DNA from: Bin55 sp965199895
Lineage (GTDB): Bacteria > Pseudomonadota > Gammaproteobacteria > Pseudomonadales > Azotimanducaceae
Direction of reading: 5' to 3'
NCBI GenBank assembly: GCA_965199895.1
Contig: CBDATJ010000002.1
Location: 62,001 to 126,000 of the forward strand
DNA: 64,000 bases
The notes beneath the pieces are model-generated. The model ran no database searches. It was given only the letters and a program-made list of their open reading frames with translations, and was not told the origin of the DNA. Below, piece after piece: positions 48,045 through 57,337 of the stretch. The position numbers were made by a program, and so were the translations under genes. Position 1 is the first letter of the stretch. Each line of letters starts with the position of its first letter.

Positions 48045-48524
48045 CTAATCGACAGAATCGTGTTCTTGTGGATCTTGGGGCTTAGCTATCACCATCACCG
48101 TGTGCTTAGCCGCTTCTTCCAAATCTCCTGGAGAAGGCTTTTGGTCGTGATCAAGTCGAACGTCATGATAAACAGCATCATGGGGAAAGTCTTTGAGATA
48201 CGAAGTTAACTCTTCTTCGACCATCTTTTCTTGAGGTGAAGTCACTACTACCGTCTTGTAGTGTGAATTTTTACCGTTTAGGCACAACTGGACACTAGAG
48301 TTGTCACGCAAATTAGGCCACCAGCCAGCACTTTTATCAGTGAAGCACTTGATTATCCCGTCTTTTTCGATGTAGCGAACGGGAACCTCGTAATACTTAC
48401 CTGTTTTGCGTCCTTGGTAGCAGATAAGCATGATGTTCTTGCTGAATATACCATGGATAGGACTCCTGAGTGAGAATCGCATTATCGGATTGATCACACA
48501 GAACATGAACTCAGGTACGCGCAT
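48045..48524 (-). CDS. nitroreductase/quinone-reductase family protein (DDN-like split barrel)
   Basis: 159 residues. The block GRKTGKYYEVPVRYIEKDG followed by GWWPNLRDNSSVQL matches the deazaflavin-dependent nitroreductase (DUF385) pattern, GRKSGKxRxxPL…WxxNLRAxP. Such proteins bind F420, FMN or related flavins; which cofactor applies here cannot be told. Convergent with metH, only four bases separating the stops. The C-terminal 25 residues are polar and variable. Confidence 0.72.
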   Translation of the reverse strand: MRVPEFMFCVINPIMRFSLRSPIHGIFSKNIMLICYQGRKTGKYYEVPVRYIEKDGIIKCFTDKSAGWWPNLRDNSSVQLCLNGKNSHYKTVVVTSPQEKMVEEELTSYLKDFPHDAVYHDVRLDHDQKPSPGDLEEAAKHTVMVIAKPQDPQEHDSVD

Positions 48525-49618
48525 AGGGTTTCCTCTAAATTAAACTAACGATAAATCTAGTTCAAGTAAACAAGTTTTACAAAAATTCAATAATCATACC
48601 ATTATATCTTAGAAATCCACGACTTTCTAGTAATCCAATCTTCTAATGGTGGTTTGGTTGCTTTTGACAGAGTTGCATTACCGACACAATAGAATTGATG
48701 CAGATGTCGTTGCACCGTCCTTGAACTAGGTGGGATATGTTCTCGATGCATAAAGCATATTCAAGCTGCGTCCACAGCTGAGCAGAACACCAAACTTTCA
48801 TAACAATCTGTGATAGGGCAATTCCTTGAAGATTTTGCTTCGGTAACCGCTACCATGCTTCGAGGGGACGTTGACAAACGTTTACAGGTGCCAAAAATGT
48901 ACCGCTGGTTCCATCTGCTTCGCCGTAGGAGGAGTCAGTGTAGTGTATTTGCTCTACCGGAATAGGCATCTTCACGACTCTGGCTATGAGATGTTACGCT
49001 CTAAGCCTTTTATTCATGATTTGTGCACTTTTCCCACATGTCTACGACAACCTACTGCCGTTTCAGTCGTGCAGTTCAACGAGTTGAGCACATACTGCAA
49101 AAGAGTCTAATCAACATCGTTTTCGTAGATCTTGAACTGATATTCCTTGGGTTAGTACAGAAAAATGAGCTTTGATAGGGTATCCAATATTACCTAGGTT
49201 GCTGTCTCCGATAATAGTTTCACCGGCTTTCACTTCATCGTCAAGAACTGCACAATGAGCCACAATCGGTTACTCGAAATTTATGTCTGTAGCTCATGGC
49301 AACGTAGATAGTCAGGTGCCTGCGGACTTGACATCTTTCGGAGCACTGGAGATCACTCTTCAGATGAATTTCTCGCTATAGCAGTTTATTCCATTGTTCG
49401 ATAGCAGAGTTCTAATGGCTTGAAAGAAATATACACCTAATCAGTTAATTGGTGTTCATCAATTTAATCATCCCAAAGTTACTAGTAGAATCAGCAACAC
49501 ACAAATACCCGATGAGGTTGTGCAATTTGGACATTGTTAGAACCATTACGCGATCACAATCCAAAATCAATGGATGCAATTTTTGAATCATAGCAACTAA
49601 TCTGAAGTTAGATCCTAA
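48525..49618. other. gene-poor interval of about 1.1 kb
   Basis: No intact gene. The left 580 bases show no recognisable coding trace; minus-strand 49111–49306 holds a probable M23 peptidase relic, listed separately. The remainder up to the TTG start at 49619 probably carries the promoter for the unknown gene there. Confidence 0.5.
49111..49306 (-). pseudogene. probable relic of an M23-family (LytM) peptidase C-terminus
   Basis: The minus strand reads VAHCAVLDDEVKAGETII, then GDSNLGNIGYPIKAHFSVL, to a stop at 49111. This tracks the M23 pattern YxHL…GDxVKAGxxIGxSGNTGxSxxPHLHFSV. A frame-shifted stretch just upstream (YVAMSYRH) would fit the preceding strand. The metal-binding HxH has decayed to KAHF and the start is gone. 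Identification is by eye and tentative. Confidence 0.45.
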
Positions 49619-50293
49619 TTGCAACCAGAAATAGGTGGTCTCAACGAGAGTAGCCTTCATCGAACACTAAAGCAGTTCTATGCTGACAACGAATCACAGA
49701 TTGAACAGACGGTAGGTCGATTTGTCGTCGATGTGGTGAAACCAGGTGAGTTTATTGAGATTCAAACTAGAAACTTTAGCTCAATTCGCTCAAAATGTGC
49801 AGAACTATTGAACCAAGGAACGCTAAGGTTGGTCCACCCTATCCCAACCAGAACATCTATCGTGAAAATTCAAGGAGATAAACTAACAAAACCTAGACTG
49901 TCACCAAAACGTGGCACCTTATTTGACCTCTTCGCAGAGCTAGTGGCTATTCCTAGATTGTTACTGGAGAAAAACTTTAGTGTTGAAGTGGTAATGTTTA
50001 AGGAAGAGCAAATCTGGATACCCGCAGTCAAACGTTACAGAAGGCATGGATGGAGTGTCATCAATCGTCGACTATTAGAAGTGAAATCGTACCACACGTT
50101 TGACTCAGCTTCTGACCTTTGGGCTCTAGTCGACTCGGAAATTTCGCCACGTTTTACCACCCAGGATTTAGCGCAAACTGCAAATATCAATCGAGCCTTG
50201 GCACAGAAGATGGCGTACTGCTTGCGTCAGTGTGAGGTCATAGACATAGTGTCCAAACAAGGGAATAGTCTCGTCTACGAAGCGCGACGGTAG
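49619..50293 (+). CDS. conserved protein of unknown function, possible nuclease-like N-terminus plus winged helix
   Basis: 224 residues from TTG 49619. The N-terminal half has LNESSLHRTLKQFY, then FVVDVVKPGEFIEIQTRNFSS. A D…ExQ spacing at strand ends like this recalls PD-(D/E)xK endonuclease-fold proteins (inference). The middle KRGTLFDLFAELVAIPRLL and RHGWSVINRRLLEV look like conserved blocks I have met in uncharacterised bacterial proteins. The C-terminal 60 residues (FTTQDLAQTANINRALAQKMAYCLRQCEVI) look like a winged-helix unit. Single gene; the antiporter follows after 54 bases. Confidence 0.65.
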   Translation: MQPEIGGLNESSLHRTLKQFYADNESQIEQTVGRFVVDVVKPGEFIEIQTRNFSSIRSKCAELLNQGTLRLVHPIPTRTSIVKIQGDKLTKPRLSPKRGTLFDLFAELVAIPRLLLEKNFSVEVVMFKEEQIWIPAVKRYRRHGWSVINRRLLEVKSYHTFDSASDLWALVDSEISPRFTTQDLAQTANINRALAQKMAYCLRQCEVIDIVSKQGNSLVYEARR

Positions 50294-50347
50294 GTGTTCA
50301 ACCTCTCAGTTTTCCCATTTCTCAATCGATAAGAAGCAATTTAACCG

Positions 50348-51505
50348 ATGACGGATCCTCTTCTTGAAACTTTGATGTTGATCGTTGCACTGACTGCAGT
50401 GGCAGCATCTGTAGGAATGTTTGCTCGACAACCTCTAATCATTGTCTACATCGTCCTCGGTTGTTGCCTTGGACCCTATGGATTCGGCTGGGTGGGTGAC
50501 ATAAATGCTATCGAAGAATTAGGTCACATCGGAATCATTTTCTTGTTATTTATCGTGGGGTTGGAATTGCCGACTAATCGAATCAAGAATGTGTTAAAGC
50601 AATCAGTGACCATTGTTATGGTTAGTTCCCTTATATTCTTCGCAATAGGTATGGGACTGGGACTCCTCCTAGGTTTCGACACTAAAGAAGCCATCATCAC
50701 TGCGCTTGCAGTTCTGTTTTCAAGCACGATTGTTGGTATCAAGCTGCTGCCTAGATCCACTTTACATCACAAACATATCGGTGAAATAGTGATTGGTATG
50801 TTGATCCTCCAAGATGTCATTGCGGTTATAGCCCTTCTCTATGTAGACAGTGCCGGAACAGAGATTTCATTTTGGACCTGGTTTACTATTTTTGTTTGCC
50901 CCCCGTTGTTGACCATAGGAGCAGTTCTAGGAGCCAAGTTCATCTACTGGCCACTGTTGAAGAGATTCGACGTAGTCACCGAGTACACCTTTGTTATGTT
51001 CCTTGGTTGGTGTCTTGGAATAGCTTATATAGCTGACTTGCTCAACGTTAGCTTTGAAATTGGTGCTTTCATAGCAGGAGTTTCACTAGCAAATAAGCAA
51101 ATAGCTCAAATGGTCGCAGACACCTTAGAACCGCTCCAAGATTTCTTTCTGGTACTGTTCTTCTTCTACGTAGGTACCACCATAAACCCCATCCTTTTAT
51201 GGAGTGTCGCTTGGCAAGTTGCACTGCTTGCTGTAGTATGTGTATCAATTAAACCTGTGGTCATCCGTTATCTATTGGGATGGTTAGGGGAGGACAAGAA
51301 GACTAGCTGGGAGGTGGGATTTAGGTTAGGCCAAAATAGTGAGTTTGGACTACTCATCATCTATGTCGCAGCTTCTCAAATGGCAGATCGGGCTATGTTA
51401 ACGCTGTTGGGTGCGACCGTGCTGACGATTGTGATTTCGTCTTATATTGTGGTGTTCAAATTCAAGAATCCGATTGCGGTGTCAGACCAATTGCGCGCCA
51501 ATTGA
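50348..51505 (+). CDS. CPA2-type cation:proton antiporter, membrane domain only
   Basis: 385 residues, about twelve hydrophobic helices. Typical Kef/CPA2 segments are LGHIGIIFLLFIVGLEL, ALAVLFSSTIVGIKLL, GMLILQDVIAVIAL, FEIGAFIAGVSLA and RLGQNSEFGLLI. There is no C-terminal nucleotide-binding (TrkA-N/RCK) domain, so gating by NAD or glutathione as in KefB/C is not expected. K+ or Na+ exchange for protons in the inner membrane is the family role. Confidence 0.88.
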   Translation: MTDPLLETLMLIVALTAVAASVGMFARQPLIIVYIVLGCCLGPYGFGWVGDINAIEELGHIGIIFLLFIVGLELPTNRIKNVLKQSVTIVMVSSLIFFAIGMGLGLLLGFDTKEAIITALAVLFSSTIVGIKLLPRSTLHHKHIGEIVIGMLILQDVIAVIALLYVDSAGTEISFWTWFTIFVCPPLLTIGAVLGAKFIYWPLLKRFDVVTEYTFVMFLGWCLGIAYIADLLNVSFEIGAFIAGVSLANKQIAQMVADTLEPLQDFFLVLFFFYVGTTINPILLWSVAWQVALLAVVCVSIKPVVIRYLLGWLGEDKKTSWEVGFRLGQNSEFGLLIIYVAASQMADRAMLTLLGATVLTIVISSYIVVFKFKNPIAVSDQLRAN

Positions 51506-51538
51506 ACACACATATTAGGTGTGTGCGAGACTGTCGGG

Positions 51539-52540
51539 TTAATTTGCTATAGCGTGTTTGAGAATTCCTCTACCGACCATCTTTCCTTCCAAAATACGGT
51601 CGATACCTTCATTGAGTTGCTCTAGGGTTAGAGTAGATTCAAGGAATGCCAAGTTGGGTAATTTCCAATCAGAACTTAATCGAGCCCACAAAGCTGCTTT
51701 CTGATCTATTGGAAGGTGTACTGAGTCCACTCCAAGTAAATTCACACTCCTGAGAATGAACGGCAACACTGTTCCCGGAAAACTTGGAGAGTTAACTAAT
51801 CCACATGCAGCCGCACTGCGTCCGTATTTGAGACCATTGACTGCCTGAACTAGCATATCGCCACCCACTGTATCCACTACAGCTCCCCATTGTTCCTTTT
51901 GAAGTGGTCTCTTGCTATCTTGCATGAACTCTTGCCTGGAAATCACCTCTGTTGCACCTAGGTTTTTAAGAAACTGATGCTGGTCAGACTTTCCGGTTAC
52001 AGCGACGACCTCAAAACCGATTTGGGAAAGTACTGCAACTGCAACACTCCCTACTCCACCTGTAGCACCGGTAACCAGAGCTGGACTGTCTGAAACACAA
52101 CTGTTTGCGTCTTCCAACTTTTGCAAACACAACCCAGCGGTCAAGCCAGCGGTGCCTATGATCATGCTTTCGCGTAAAGTTAAACCAGATGGTAGAGGAA
52201 CCGCCCAACCAGATGGTATTCGAACTCGCTCACCAAATCCACCATCAGTATTCATTCCCAAGTCAAAGCCAATCGCTACGACTTCATCTCCCCTTGCAAA
52301 TTTGTCTGTTGAAGATTCGATGACAGTTCCTGCGACATCTATACCCGGTGTATGAGGATAGCTTCGAGTGACTCCTCGAACACCAGTAGCTGAAAGAGCA
52401 TCCTTGTAGTTTAGAGACGAGTAATGCACATCAATGAGTAGATCACCCTCGGGTAGATCCTCAGTGTCCAAATTTACTACATTACGTTGAAACGCACCCT
52501 CTTGATCCTGAACTATTCGAAGAGCGCGATAGGATGTCAA
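51539..52540 (-). CDS. acuI: acrylyl-CoA reductase AcuI / YhdH-family quinone oxidoreductase
   Basis: 333-residue zinc-free medium-chain dehydrogenase. N-terminal SSLNYKDALSATG and PHTPGIDVAGTV, the nucleotide-binding VTGATGGVGSVAVAVL, and late GVDSVHLPIDQK match YhdH/AcuI. The family reduces acrylyl-CoA to propionyl-CoA with NADPH, detoxifying acrylate, for example from dimethylsulfoniopropionate. No DMSP lyase lies nearby, so the physiological substrate is inferred. Its start overlaps the sohB stop by four bases. Confidence 0.87.
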   Translation of the reverse strand: MTSYRALRIVQDQEGAFQRNVVNLDTEDLPEGDLLIDVHYSSLNYKDALSATGVRGVTRSYPHTPGIDVAGTVIESSTDKFARGDEVVAIGFDLGMNTDGGFGERVRIPSGWAVPLPSGLTLRESMIIGTAGLTAGLCLQKLEDANSCVSDSPALVTGATGGVGSVAVAVLSQIGFEVVAVTGKSDQHQFLKNLGATEVISRQEFMQDSKRPLQKEQWGAVVDTVGGDMLVQAVNGLKYGRSAAACGLVNSPSFPGTVLPFILRSVNLLGVDSVHLPIDQKAALWARLSSDWKLPNLAFLESTLTLEQLNEGIDRILEGKMVGRGILKHAIAN

Positions 52541-53697
52541 TGTATGCCTCTACGAATCCATTGGGTGAACGCGGTGATTGAACTCACCACCTGTGATAGA
52601 ACATCTGAAACATTCTTTTTCTTTGGGTGCCAAGTGACTTCATAGACGTTTGAAGTTTGGCAGGACTTCATGATGTACTCATCACTGGTCTGAATCTCAT
52701 CAATCAAATTAAGGTCTATCGCACGTTGACCGTACCAAGATTCACCGGTTGCAACAACATCAACATCAACGTCACTTCGATGCTGAATCACAAAGTCTTT
52801 AAACAGTGTGTGTACATCATGTATTTCTTGAGAGAACTTTTGACGAGCAGCATCTGTGTTCTCACCAAATACGGATAAGGTGCGTTTAAACTCACCAGCA
52901 GTGATGATCTCATAATCAATGTCATGCTTTTTCAGCAGTCTGTTCACGTTAGGGATTTCTGCAGCTACACCTATGGACCCTACCAATGCAAACGGTGCTG
53001 CGATGATTTTGTTAGCTACAACTGCCATCATATAACCACCGCTTGCAGCAACTTCATCCACTGCTACTGTGAGTTTGACACCAGCATTTCTCACTCTCAT
53101 GAGCTGTGAAGCTGCATGCCCATAGGAATGAACTACACCACCGGGACTTTCTACTCTCACCACAACTTCATCTTCAGGTGTGGCTTGTGTCAACACTGCA
53201 GATATTGAATGGGTTAATTGATCTACGGTAGATGCTTCGACATCTCCTTTAAATGCAACCACATAAACGTTGCTTCGGTCTTCACCCTCTTCATGATCCA
53301 ATGAAGCAAATGCGGGTTTACTCTTCTTGTCTTCCTCAGCTTCTTTTGCGTTTTCAGAACTATACTCAGTGGATTCTTCTGCAGTCACTTTCTCTTCGGT
53401 TACTACAGGAGCTTTGGGAGAGGATTTCTTTTTACTCGCCTTCGATTTTTTCTTTTGATTTTTCTCGATTTTGCGTTGCTTCTTCAGTTGATCAGGAGTC
53501 ATTGAAGCTTCTTCAATCGTCGAGCCCATACTCTGATAAAACTCATTCATGAACTTCACCGAGAGATGTCCTGTCGTGTTCTTATCTGCAGACCTTCTGA
53601 CTGCATTTGCACTGATGAACATGATCACAATGATTACCGCTACAACGATAGTTCCTGTTTTGATGAGAAACTGAATATAGTCAAATAGCAAATCCAT
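52537..53697 (-). CDS. sohB: inner-membrane S49 peptidase SohB
   Basis: 386 residues. One N-terminal helix (about 10–30, TGTIVVAVIIVIMF) is followed by a long Lys/Glu/Ser-rich linker (about 65–140), then the S49 domain. Catalytic Ser219 is in VAASGGYMMA and the general-base Lys271 in GEFKRTL, 52 residues apart as in SppA/SohB. The charged linker is longer than I expect for E. coli SohB. Translationally coupled to acuI downstream (four-base overlap). Confidence 0.92.
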   Translation of the reverse strand: MDLLFDYIQFLIKTGTIVVAVIIVIMFISANAVRRSADKNTTGHLSVKFMNEFYQSMGSTIEEASMTPDQLKKQRKIEKNQKKKSKASKKKSSPKAPVVTEEKVTAEESTEYSSENAKEAEEDKKSKPAFASLDHEEGEDRSNVYVVAFKGDVEASTVDQLTHSISAVLTQATPEDEVVVRVESPGGVVHSYGHAASQLMRVRNAGVKLTVAVDEVAASGGYMMAVVANKIIAAPFALVGSIGVAAEIPNVNRLLKKHDIDYEIITAGEFKRTLSVFGENTDAARQKFSQEIHDVHTLFKDFVIQHRSDVDVDVVATGESWYGQRAIDLNLIDEIQTSDEYIMKSCQTSNVYEVTWHPKKKNVSDVLSQVVSSITAFTQWIRRGIH

Positions 53698-54580
53698 GTA
53701 TTTCTAGAACTCCTAGCAAGTGAGTGGGGACTACTTGGTCTCGAAAGGGTTTTGTGGCCTCACTTAGAGTATTTCACAAAACTCTAACTGGGTAATTATC
53801 CTGAATTGACGCATTTGAACTTGGATTTCGCGTCGCTAGTCCCCTTGTACAATATGAATCATGAATCGGTATTAACAAATCACTTTCTTAAATTTTGAGA
53901 ACTTAAAGAATTACTCTGGTCGATTGCTGAAACCAATATTTCAATATTGCTTATAAGGATAAATATTTCATCATCTAATTCACAGTAGCTCCGAACTGAC
54001 TTACGCGATTTCTATCAATGCTCCCAAGGTTCAGCACCTAGTTGTACAAGAAAACCATTGTCGTGTTGCTGAACGTTCATCCTAATCTGTGGTATGCAGC
54101 ATACCGAAGTAGGATCATTATTGGACGGTCTTCAGTTCATCCAGATGATAGCAGGCTGGGTGCTTCCTAGTTTATCTCACCCTTGCAATGACCTTAGGTG
54201 CTATCTCTTGTTGTGTGGGTGATACTCATTTATAGACAAGCATTTTGGGATGGTGTAATCGCCAGAGAATGTTAGAAAAGTTAGCAACTACCATCACACA
54301 GGTACCTGACCTGACAACCTTGCTTGCACATGAACTTCTATAAGATCGTTAAGTTTGCATGCCTTACACCATCACCATCGTCTAGGCAATGTTCCTCTTC
54401 TTCTGAAATCAGCCATGCATTCACCCTCAACAAATTGGTGTTGCAGTGAAACTGTTATGGACCTGTTCAGTGGTAACTGGCACAAATCGCCCTTCGTAAA
54501 ATTAGTTGATAAAACCATTCTCAATGACCGATTGATTCCACCAATCCGAGTCTGTCTCTAAACTGTTAATAGGAAAAAAT
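53698..54580. other. gene-poor interval upstream of nhaB containing a decayed nhaB copy
   Basis: About 880 bases. The first 300 are AT-rich without coding trace. 54009–54235 is a decayed duplicate of the nhaB 5' part, listed separately. After it no further match is clear. The final 60 bases hold the nhaB ribosome site AGGA at about 54572. Confidence 0.6.
54009..54235 (+). pseudogene. decayed tandem copy of the 5' part of nhaB
   Basis: DNA alignment by eye to about 54640–54880 is continuous with small indels. GTACAAGAAAACCAT is shared, then GTATGCAG, then CGAAGTAGGA. An 18-base identity GATAGCAGGCTGGGTGCT (about 54149–54166) follows, then AGGTGCTATC. In translation FYQ…APxxxxKTIVVLLNVHPNLW echoes FYQ…APYWYKKTILLFLLINPLLW. 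Stops and shifts break the frame and the rest of the gene is not recognisable, so this is an old partial duplicate directly upstream of the working gene. Confidence 0.8.
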
Positions 54581-56158
54581 TTGGCTTCAACAGACCAACC
54601 TGCAATGACGTATCCTGGTGCCCGCCTACGGATGGGTGACTTTTACCAGAACTTCCTGGGCAATGCGCCCTACTGGTACAAGAAAACCATCTTATTGTTC
54701 CTGTTAATCAACCCTCTCCTATGGGGTATGCAGATTTTCGCACAAGGTTACGAAGTAGGAACATTCCTCTACGGGTTCTTCATGTCTTTCAAGGTGATAG
54801 CAGGCTGGGTGCTCGTTCTACAGTTCATTTTCACCTTAGCGATGGCATTAAGGTGCTATCCACTACTCCCGGGTGGATTGTTGGCGTTAGAAGCACTCGC
54901 TCTGCGGATGACCGAAACTTCAACCGTCTATTACGAGATTCAAGGAGGTTTGAAAGTAATCCTGTTGTTGATGTTCATGGTTGCAGGAATCTACTTTATG
55001 CGAGACCTGCTCATATTCATCTTCACCAAATTGTTCTTGAAAGTGCGCTCACACACTATGCTTTCGGTGGTATTTATTGCTGTTGCAGCAATCTTGTCTG
55101 CGTTCTTAGATGCATTGACAGTGATGGCAGTGATTATTACAGTGAGCGTCGGGTTTATCAAGGTTCTAAAAGACAATTTGACCCGTGATTATGAACAGTT
55201 TGCGAGTCGAGAGGAAGCAATCAACTTTGGTCTAGCAACCCTAGAGTTTCGTCGAGTAATGCGAGGGTTGATCATGCACGCTGCAGTGGGAACTGCACTG
55301 GGAGGAGTGTGTACCACTGTTGGTGAGCCTCAGAACCTCTTAATTGCTGAGAAAATGGGTTGGGAGTTCATTGAGTTTGCACAACGGATGGCGATAGTTT
55401 CTATGCCTGTATTCGGTATAGGAATCTTGACCTGCATAGTTTTAGAGAAAACTGGTTGGTTTGGGTATGGACTGAGTCATCCTGACGCAGTCATACAGGC
55501 ATTGCAGAGATTTAACGATACTGAAAGTGGTAAAAGAGTGGGTCGCGACAAGGCCAAACTGTTCTCGCAAGCTATTGCAGCGCTCTTCTTGGTATGCGGT
55601 CTTGTACTTCAACTCGCTGAGGTCGGATTGATTGGACTTGGAATCATTGTGATTCAAACATCACTTAATGGTGTTTCGGAAGAAAAACAAATCGGTCCAG
55701 CATTTGAGGAAGCGCTACCTTTCACGGCCTTATTGGTGGTATTCTTTGCCATAGTCGCAGTCATACATGAACTGCACCTATTTGAACCCGTGGTTTCTTA
55801 TATTCTCCAACTAGACACTTCTGTACAACCCGGACTGTTCTTCGTGGCCAACGGAGTACTTTCACTCATCAGTGACAACGTATTCGTAGCCACGGTTTAC
55901 ATTTCATCCATCGAAGAAGCATTTGTAGAAGGGTTGGTAACACAAGCTACATTCGATAAGTTAGCAATCGCTATCAATACAGGTACAAATATCCCAAGTA
56001 TTGGTACCCCTAACGGTCAAGCAGCCTTCCTTTTCCTGCTTACTTCGTCGTTAGCTCCGCAACTAGAGCTCTCTTACATGAGGATGGTGAAACTAGCACT
56101 ACCCTACACGATTGTGCTTGGCATAACCGGTTGGATCATGGTGCACTTCTTCCTTTAA
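54581..56158 (+). CDS. nhaB: Na+/H+ antiporter NhaB
   Basis: 525 residues, about the size of E. coli NhaB (about 513). Family blocks run the length: NFLGNAPYWYK, FTLAMALRCYPLLPGGLLA, MFMVAGIYFMRDLL, ILSAFLDALTVMAVII, MHAAVGTALGGVCTTVGEPQN, SDNVFVATVYI and INTGTNIPSIGTPNGQAAF. The start is TTG 54581 with AGGA about seven bases upstream. An internal ATG (MTYPGARLRMGDF) eight codons in is an alternative. Exports Na+ in exchange for protons across the inner membrane, consistent with a saline habitat. Confidence 0.95.
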   Translation: MASTDQPAMTYPGARLRMGDFYQNFLGNAPYWYKKTILLFLLINPLLWGMQIFAQGYEVGTFLYGFFMSFKVIAGWVLVLQFIFTLAMALRCYPLLPGGLLALEALALRMTETSTVYYEIQGGLKVILLLMFMVAGIYFMRDLLIFIFTKLFLKVRSHTMLSVVFIAVAAILSAFLDALTVMAVIITVSVGFIKVLKDNLTRDYEQFASREEAINFGLATLEFRRVMRGLIMHAAVGTALGGVCTTVGEPQNLLIAEKMGWEFIEFAQRMAIVSMPVFGIGILTCIVLEKTGWFGYGLSHPDAVIQALQRFNDTESGKRVGRDKAKLFSQAIAALFLVCGLVLQLAEVGLIGLGIIVIQTSLNGVSEEKQIGPAFEEALPFTALLVVFFAIVAVIHELHLFEPVVSYILQLDTSVQPGLFFVANGVLSLISDNVFVATVYISSIEEAFVEGLVTQATFDKLAIAINTGTNIPSIGTPNGQAAFLFLLTSSLAPQLELSYMRMVKLALPYTIVLGITGWIMVHFFL

Positions 56159-56181
56159 TAAGCACTTAGCCCCCTAGGATC

Positions 56182-56859
56182 CTACTTCTGGTACTGCTCC
56201 AGACTCTTCATATAAGCTGTGTGAAGTTCTACTTCCTCTTCGGTAGCGTAGATGACTAAAGGCTGGTCTCGTTGCACAGTCACAGCAGTAGGTGGTTCAA
56301 CCTCTAACGAGCTATCATGGGTGTCCAGTAAATCTATCTCACCAGAAGACAATCGAACATATACTAACGCTGTCAATTCAGCGTCTAGCAGAGCACTATG
56401 CTTAGTTCGGTTACTTGCATCGATCTTCAACTTATTACACAGCGTATCTAAATCTACTCTACCACCCAATTTCTTTCGTGCTAGTGCGACCGAATCAATG
56501 ACTTCGCAGATTTCATCGACTTTAACGTCTTTGTTTGCCAACCCGAGTTCATGGTTCAAGAAGCCAATATCAAAAGTGGCGTTGTGTGCGACTAATTGGC
56601 AATCTTCCAATTCGGAAACGATCTGATCCGCTTTCTCTACAAACCGAGGTGCATCCATGAGATCATCCCAGGTCATACCATGAACTTGAACAGCTTCGCC
56701 AGCTATCTCGCGTTCAGGATTAAAGAATGAGTGAAACACTGTGCGCGTAGTCGCAAAATCACAAATCTCAACACATGCGACTTCAATGATGCGATCACCT
56801 TCTTCGGGACTTAATCCAGTCGTTTCGGTGTCGAGGACAATGACGCGTGTATCACTCAT
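56182..56859 (-). CDS. dnaQ: DNA polymerase III epsilon subunit (proofreading exonuclease)
   Basis: 225 residues from ATG 56859. Exo I is VLDTETTGL, Exo II VAHNATFDIGFLNHE, Exo III HSALLDAELTALVY with the catalytic His and Asp. The frame is open upstream, but those residues overlap rnhA and are not family-like. It overlaps the end of rnhA by eight bases; here the two genes are co-directional, whereas in E. coli they are divergent. The C-terminal tail after about residue 180 should bind the polymerase alpha subunit. Confidence 0.93.
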   Translation of the reverse strand: MSDTRVIVLDTETTGLSPEEGDRIIEVACVEICDFATTRTVFHSFFNPEREIAGEAVQVHGMTWDDLMDAPRFVEKADQIVSELEDCQLVAHNATFDIGFLNHELGLANKDVKVDEICEVIDSVALARKKLGGRVDLDTLCNKLKIDASNRTKHSALLDAELTALVYVRLSSGEIDLLDTHDSSLEVEPPTAVTVQRDQPLVIYATEEEVELHTAYMKSLEQYQK

Positions 56860-57304
56860 TGCTTTTTTTATCGTCGACAGATATGGCTTGATTTCTAGAG
56901 ATGGCATCCACGTGTTCGTTTTGGGGATGTCCGCTGTGTCCAGGTACCCAATGCCACTCAATTTGATGGAACGAGATCAACTGATCGAGTGATTGCCACA
57001 AGTCTTCATTCTTTACCGGTTTCTTAGCTGCGGTCTTCCATCCATTCACTCGCCATTTATTGATATATTGAGTGATACCATCAATGAGATACTTCGAATC
57101 TGTATATAAGTGTATATGATGAGGGTCTTCGACGTACTCTAATCCACGAATTGCAGCTAAAAGCTCCATTCGGTTGTTGGTCGTGTCGCGGTCTGCGCCC
57201 GAAATCGTAAACGATTCACCACCAAACTCAATGAGTGCAGCCCATCCACCAGGTCCTGGATTACCTAGACAGGCACCATCGGTATAGATGCTCACACTCT
57301 CCAT
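56852..57304 (-). CDS. rnhA: ribonuclease HI
   Basis: 150 residues, normal size. The acidic active site is complete: D9 in YTDGACLGNPG, E47 in NNRMELLAAI, D69 in LYTDSKY, and the final Asp in NEHVDAISR; the HSGHPQNE loop supplies the conserved His. Removes RNA from RNA–DNA hybrids. Translationally adjacent to dnaQ (eight-base overlap), 33 bases downstream of ppiD. Confidence 0.96.
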   Translation of the reverse strand: MESVSIYTDGACLGNPGPGGWAALIEFGGESFTISGADRDTTNNRMELLAAIRGLEYVEDPHHIHLYTDSKYLIDGITQYINKWRVNGWKTAAKKPVKNEDLWQSLDQLISFHQIEWHWVPGHSGHPQNEHVDAISRNQAISVDDKKSNE

Positions 57305-57337
57305 AAAGCTTGAACGAAACTAGTAGAGGTCGTTAGA

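Noticed and set aside
48871..49110. Open frame of 79 codons on the plus strand in the gap after metH
   Set aside because: Cys/Arg-rich random-looking composition, no ribosome site, adjoining a relic on the other strand.
51506..51524. ACACAC/GTGTGT hairpin between the antiporter and acuI as terminator
   Set aside because: Simple dinucleotide repeat pairing without a T-run; likely chance.
54355..54561. Small open frame of 68 codons before nhaB
   Set aside because: Lies in decayed DNA next to the nhaB relic; no ribosome site or recognisable motif.
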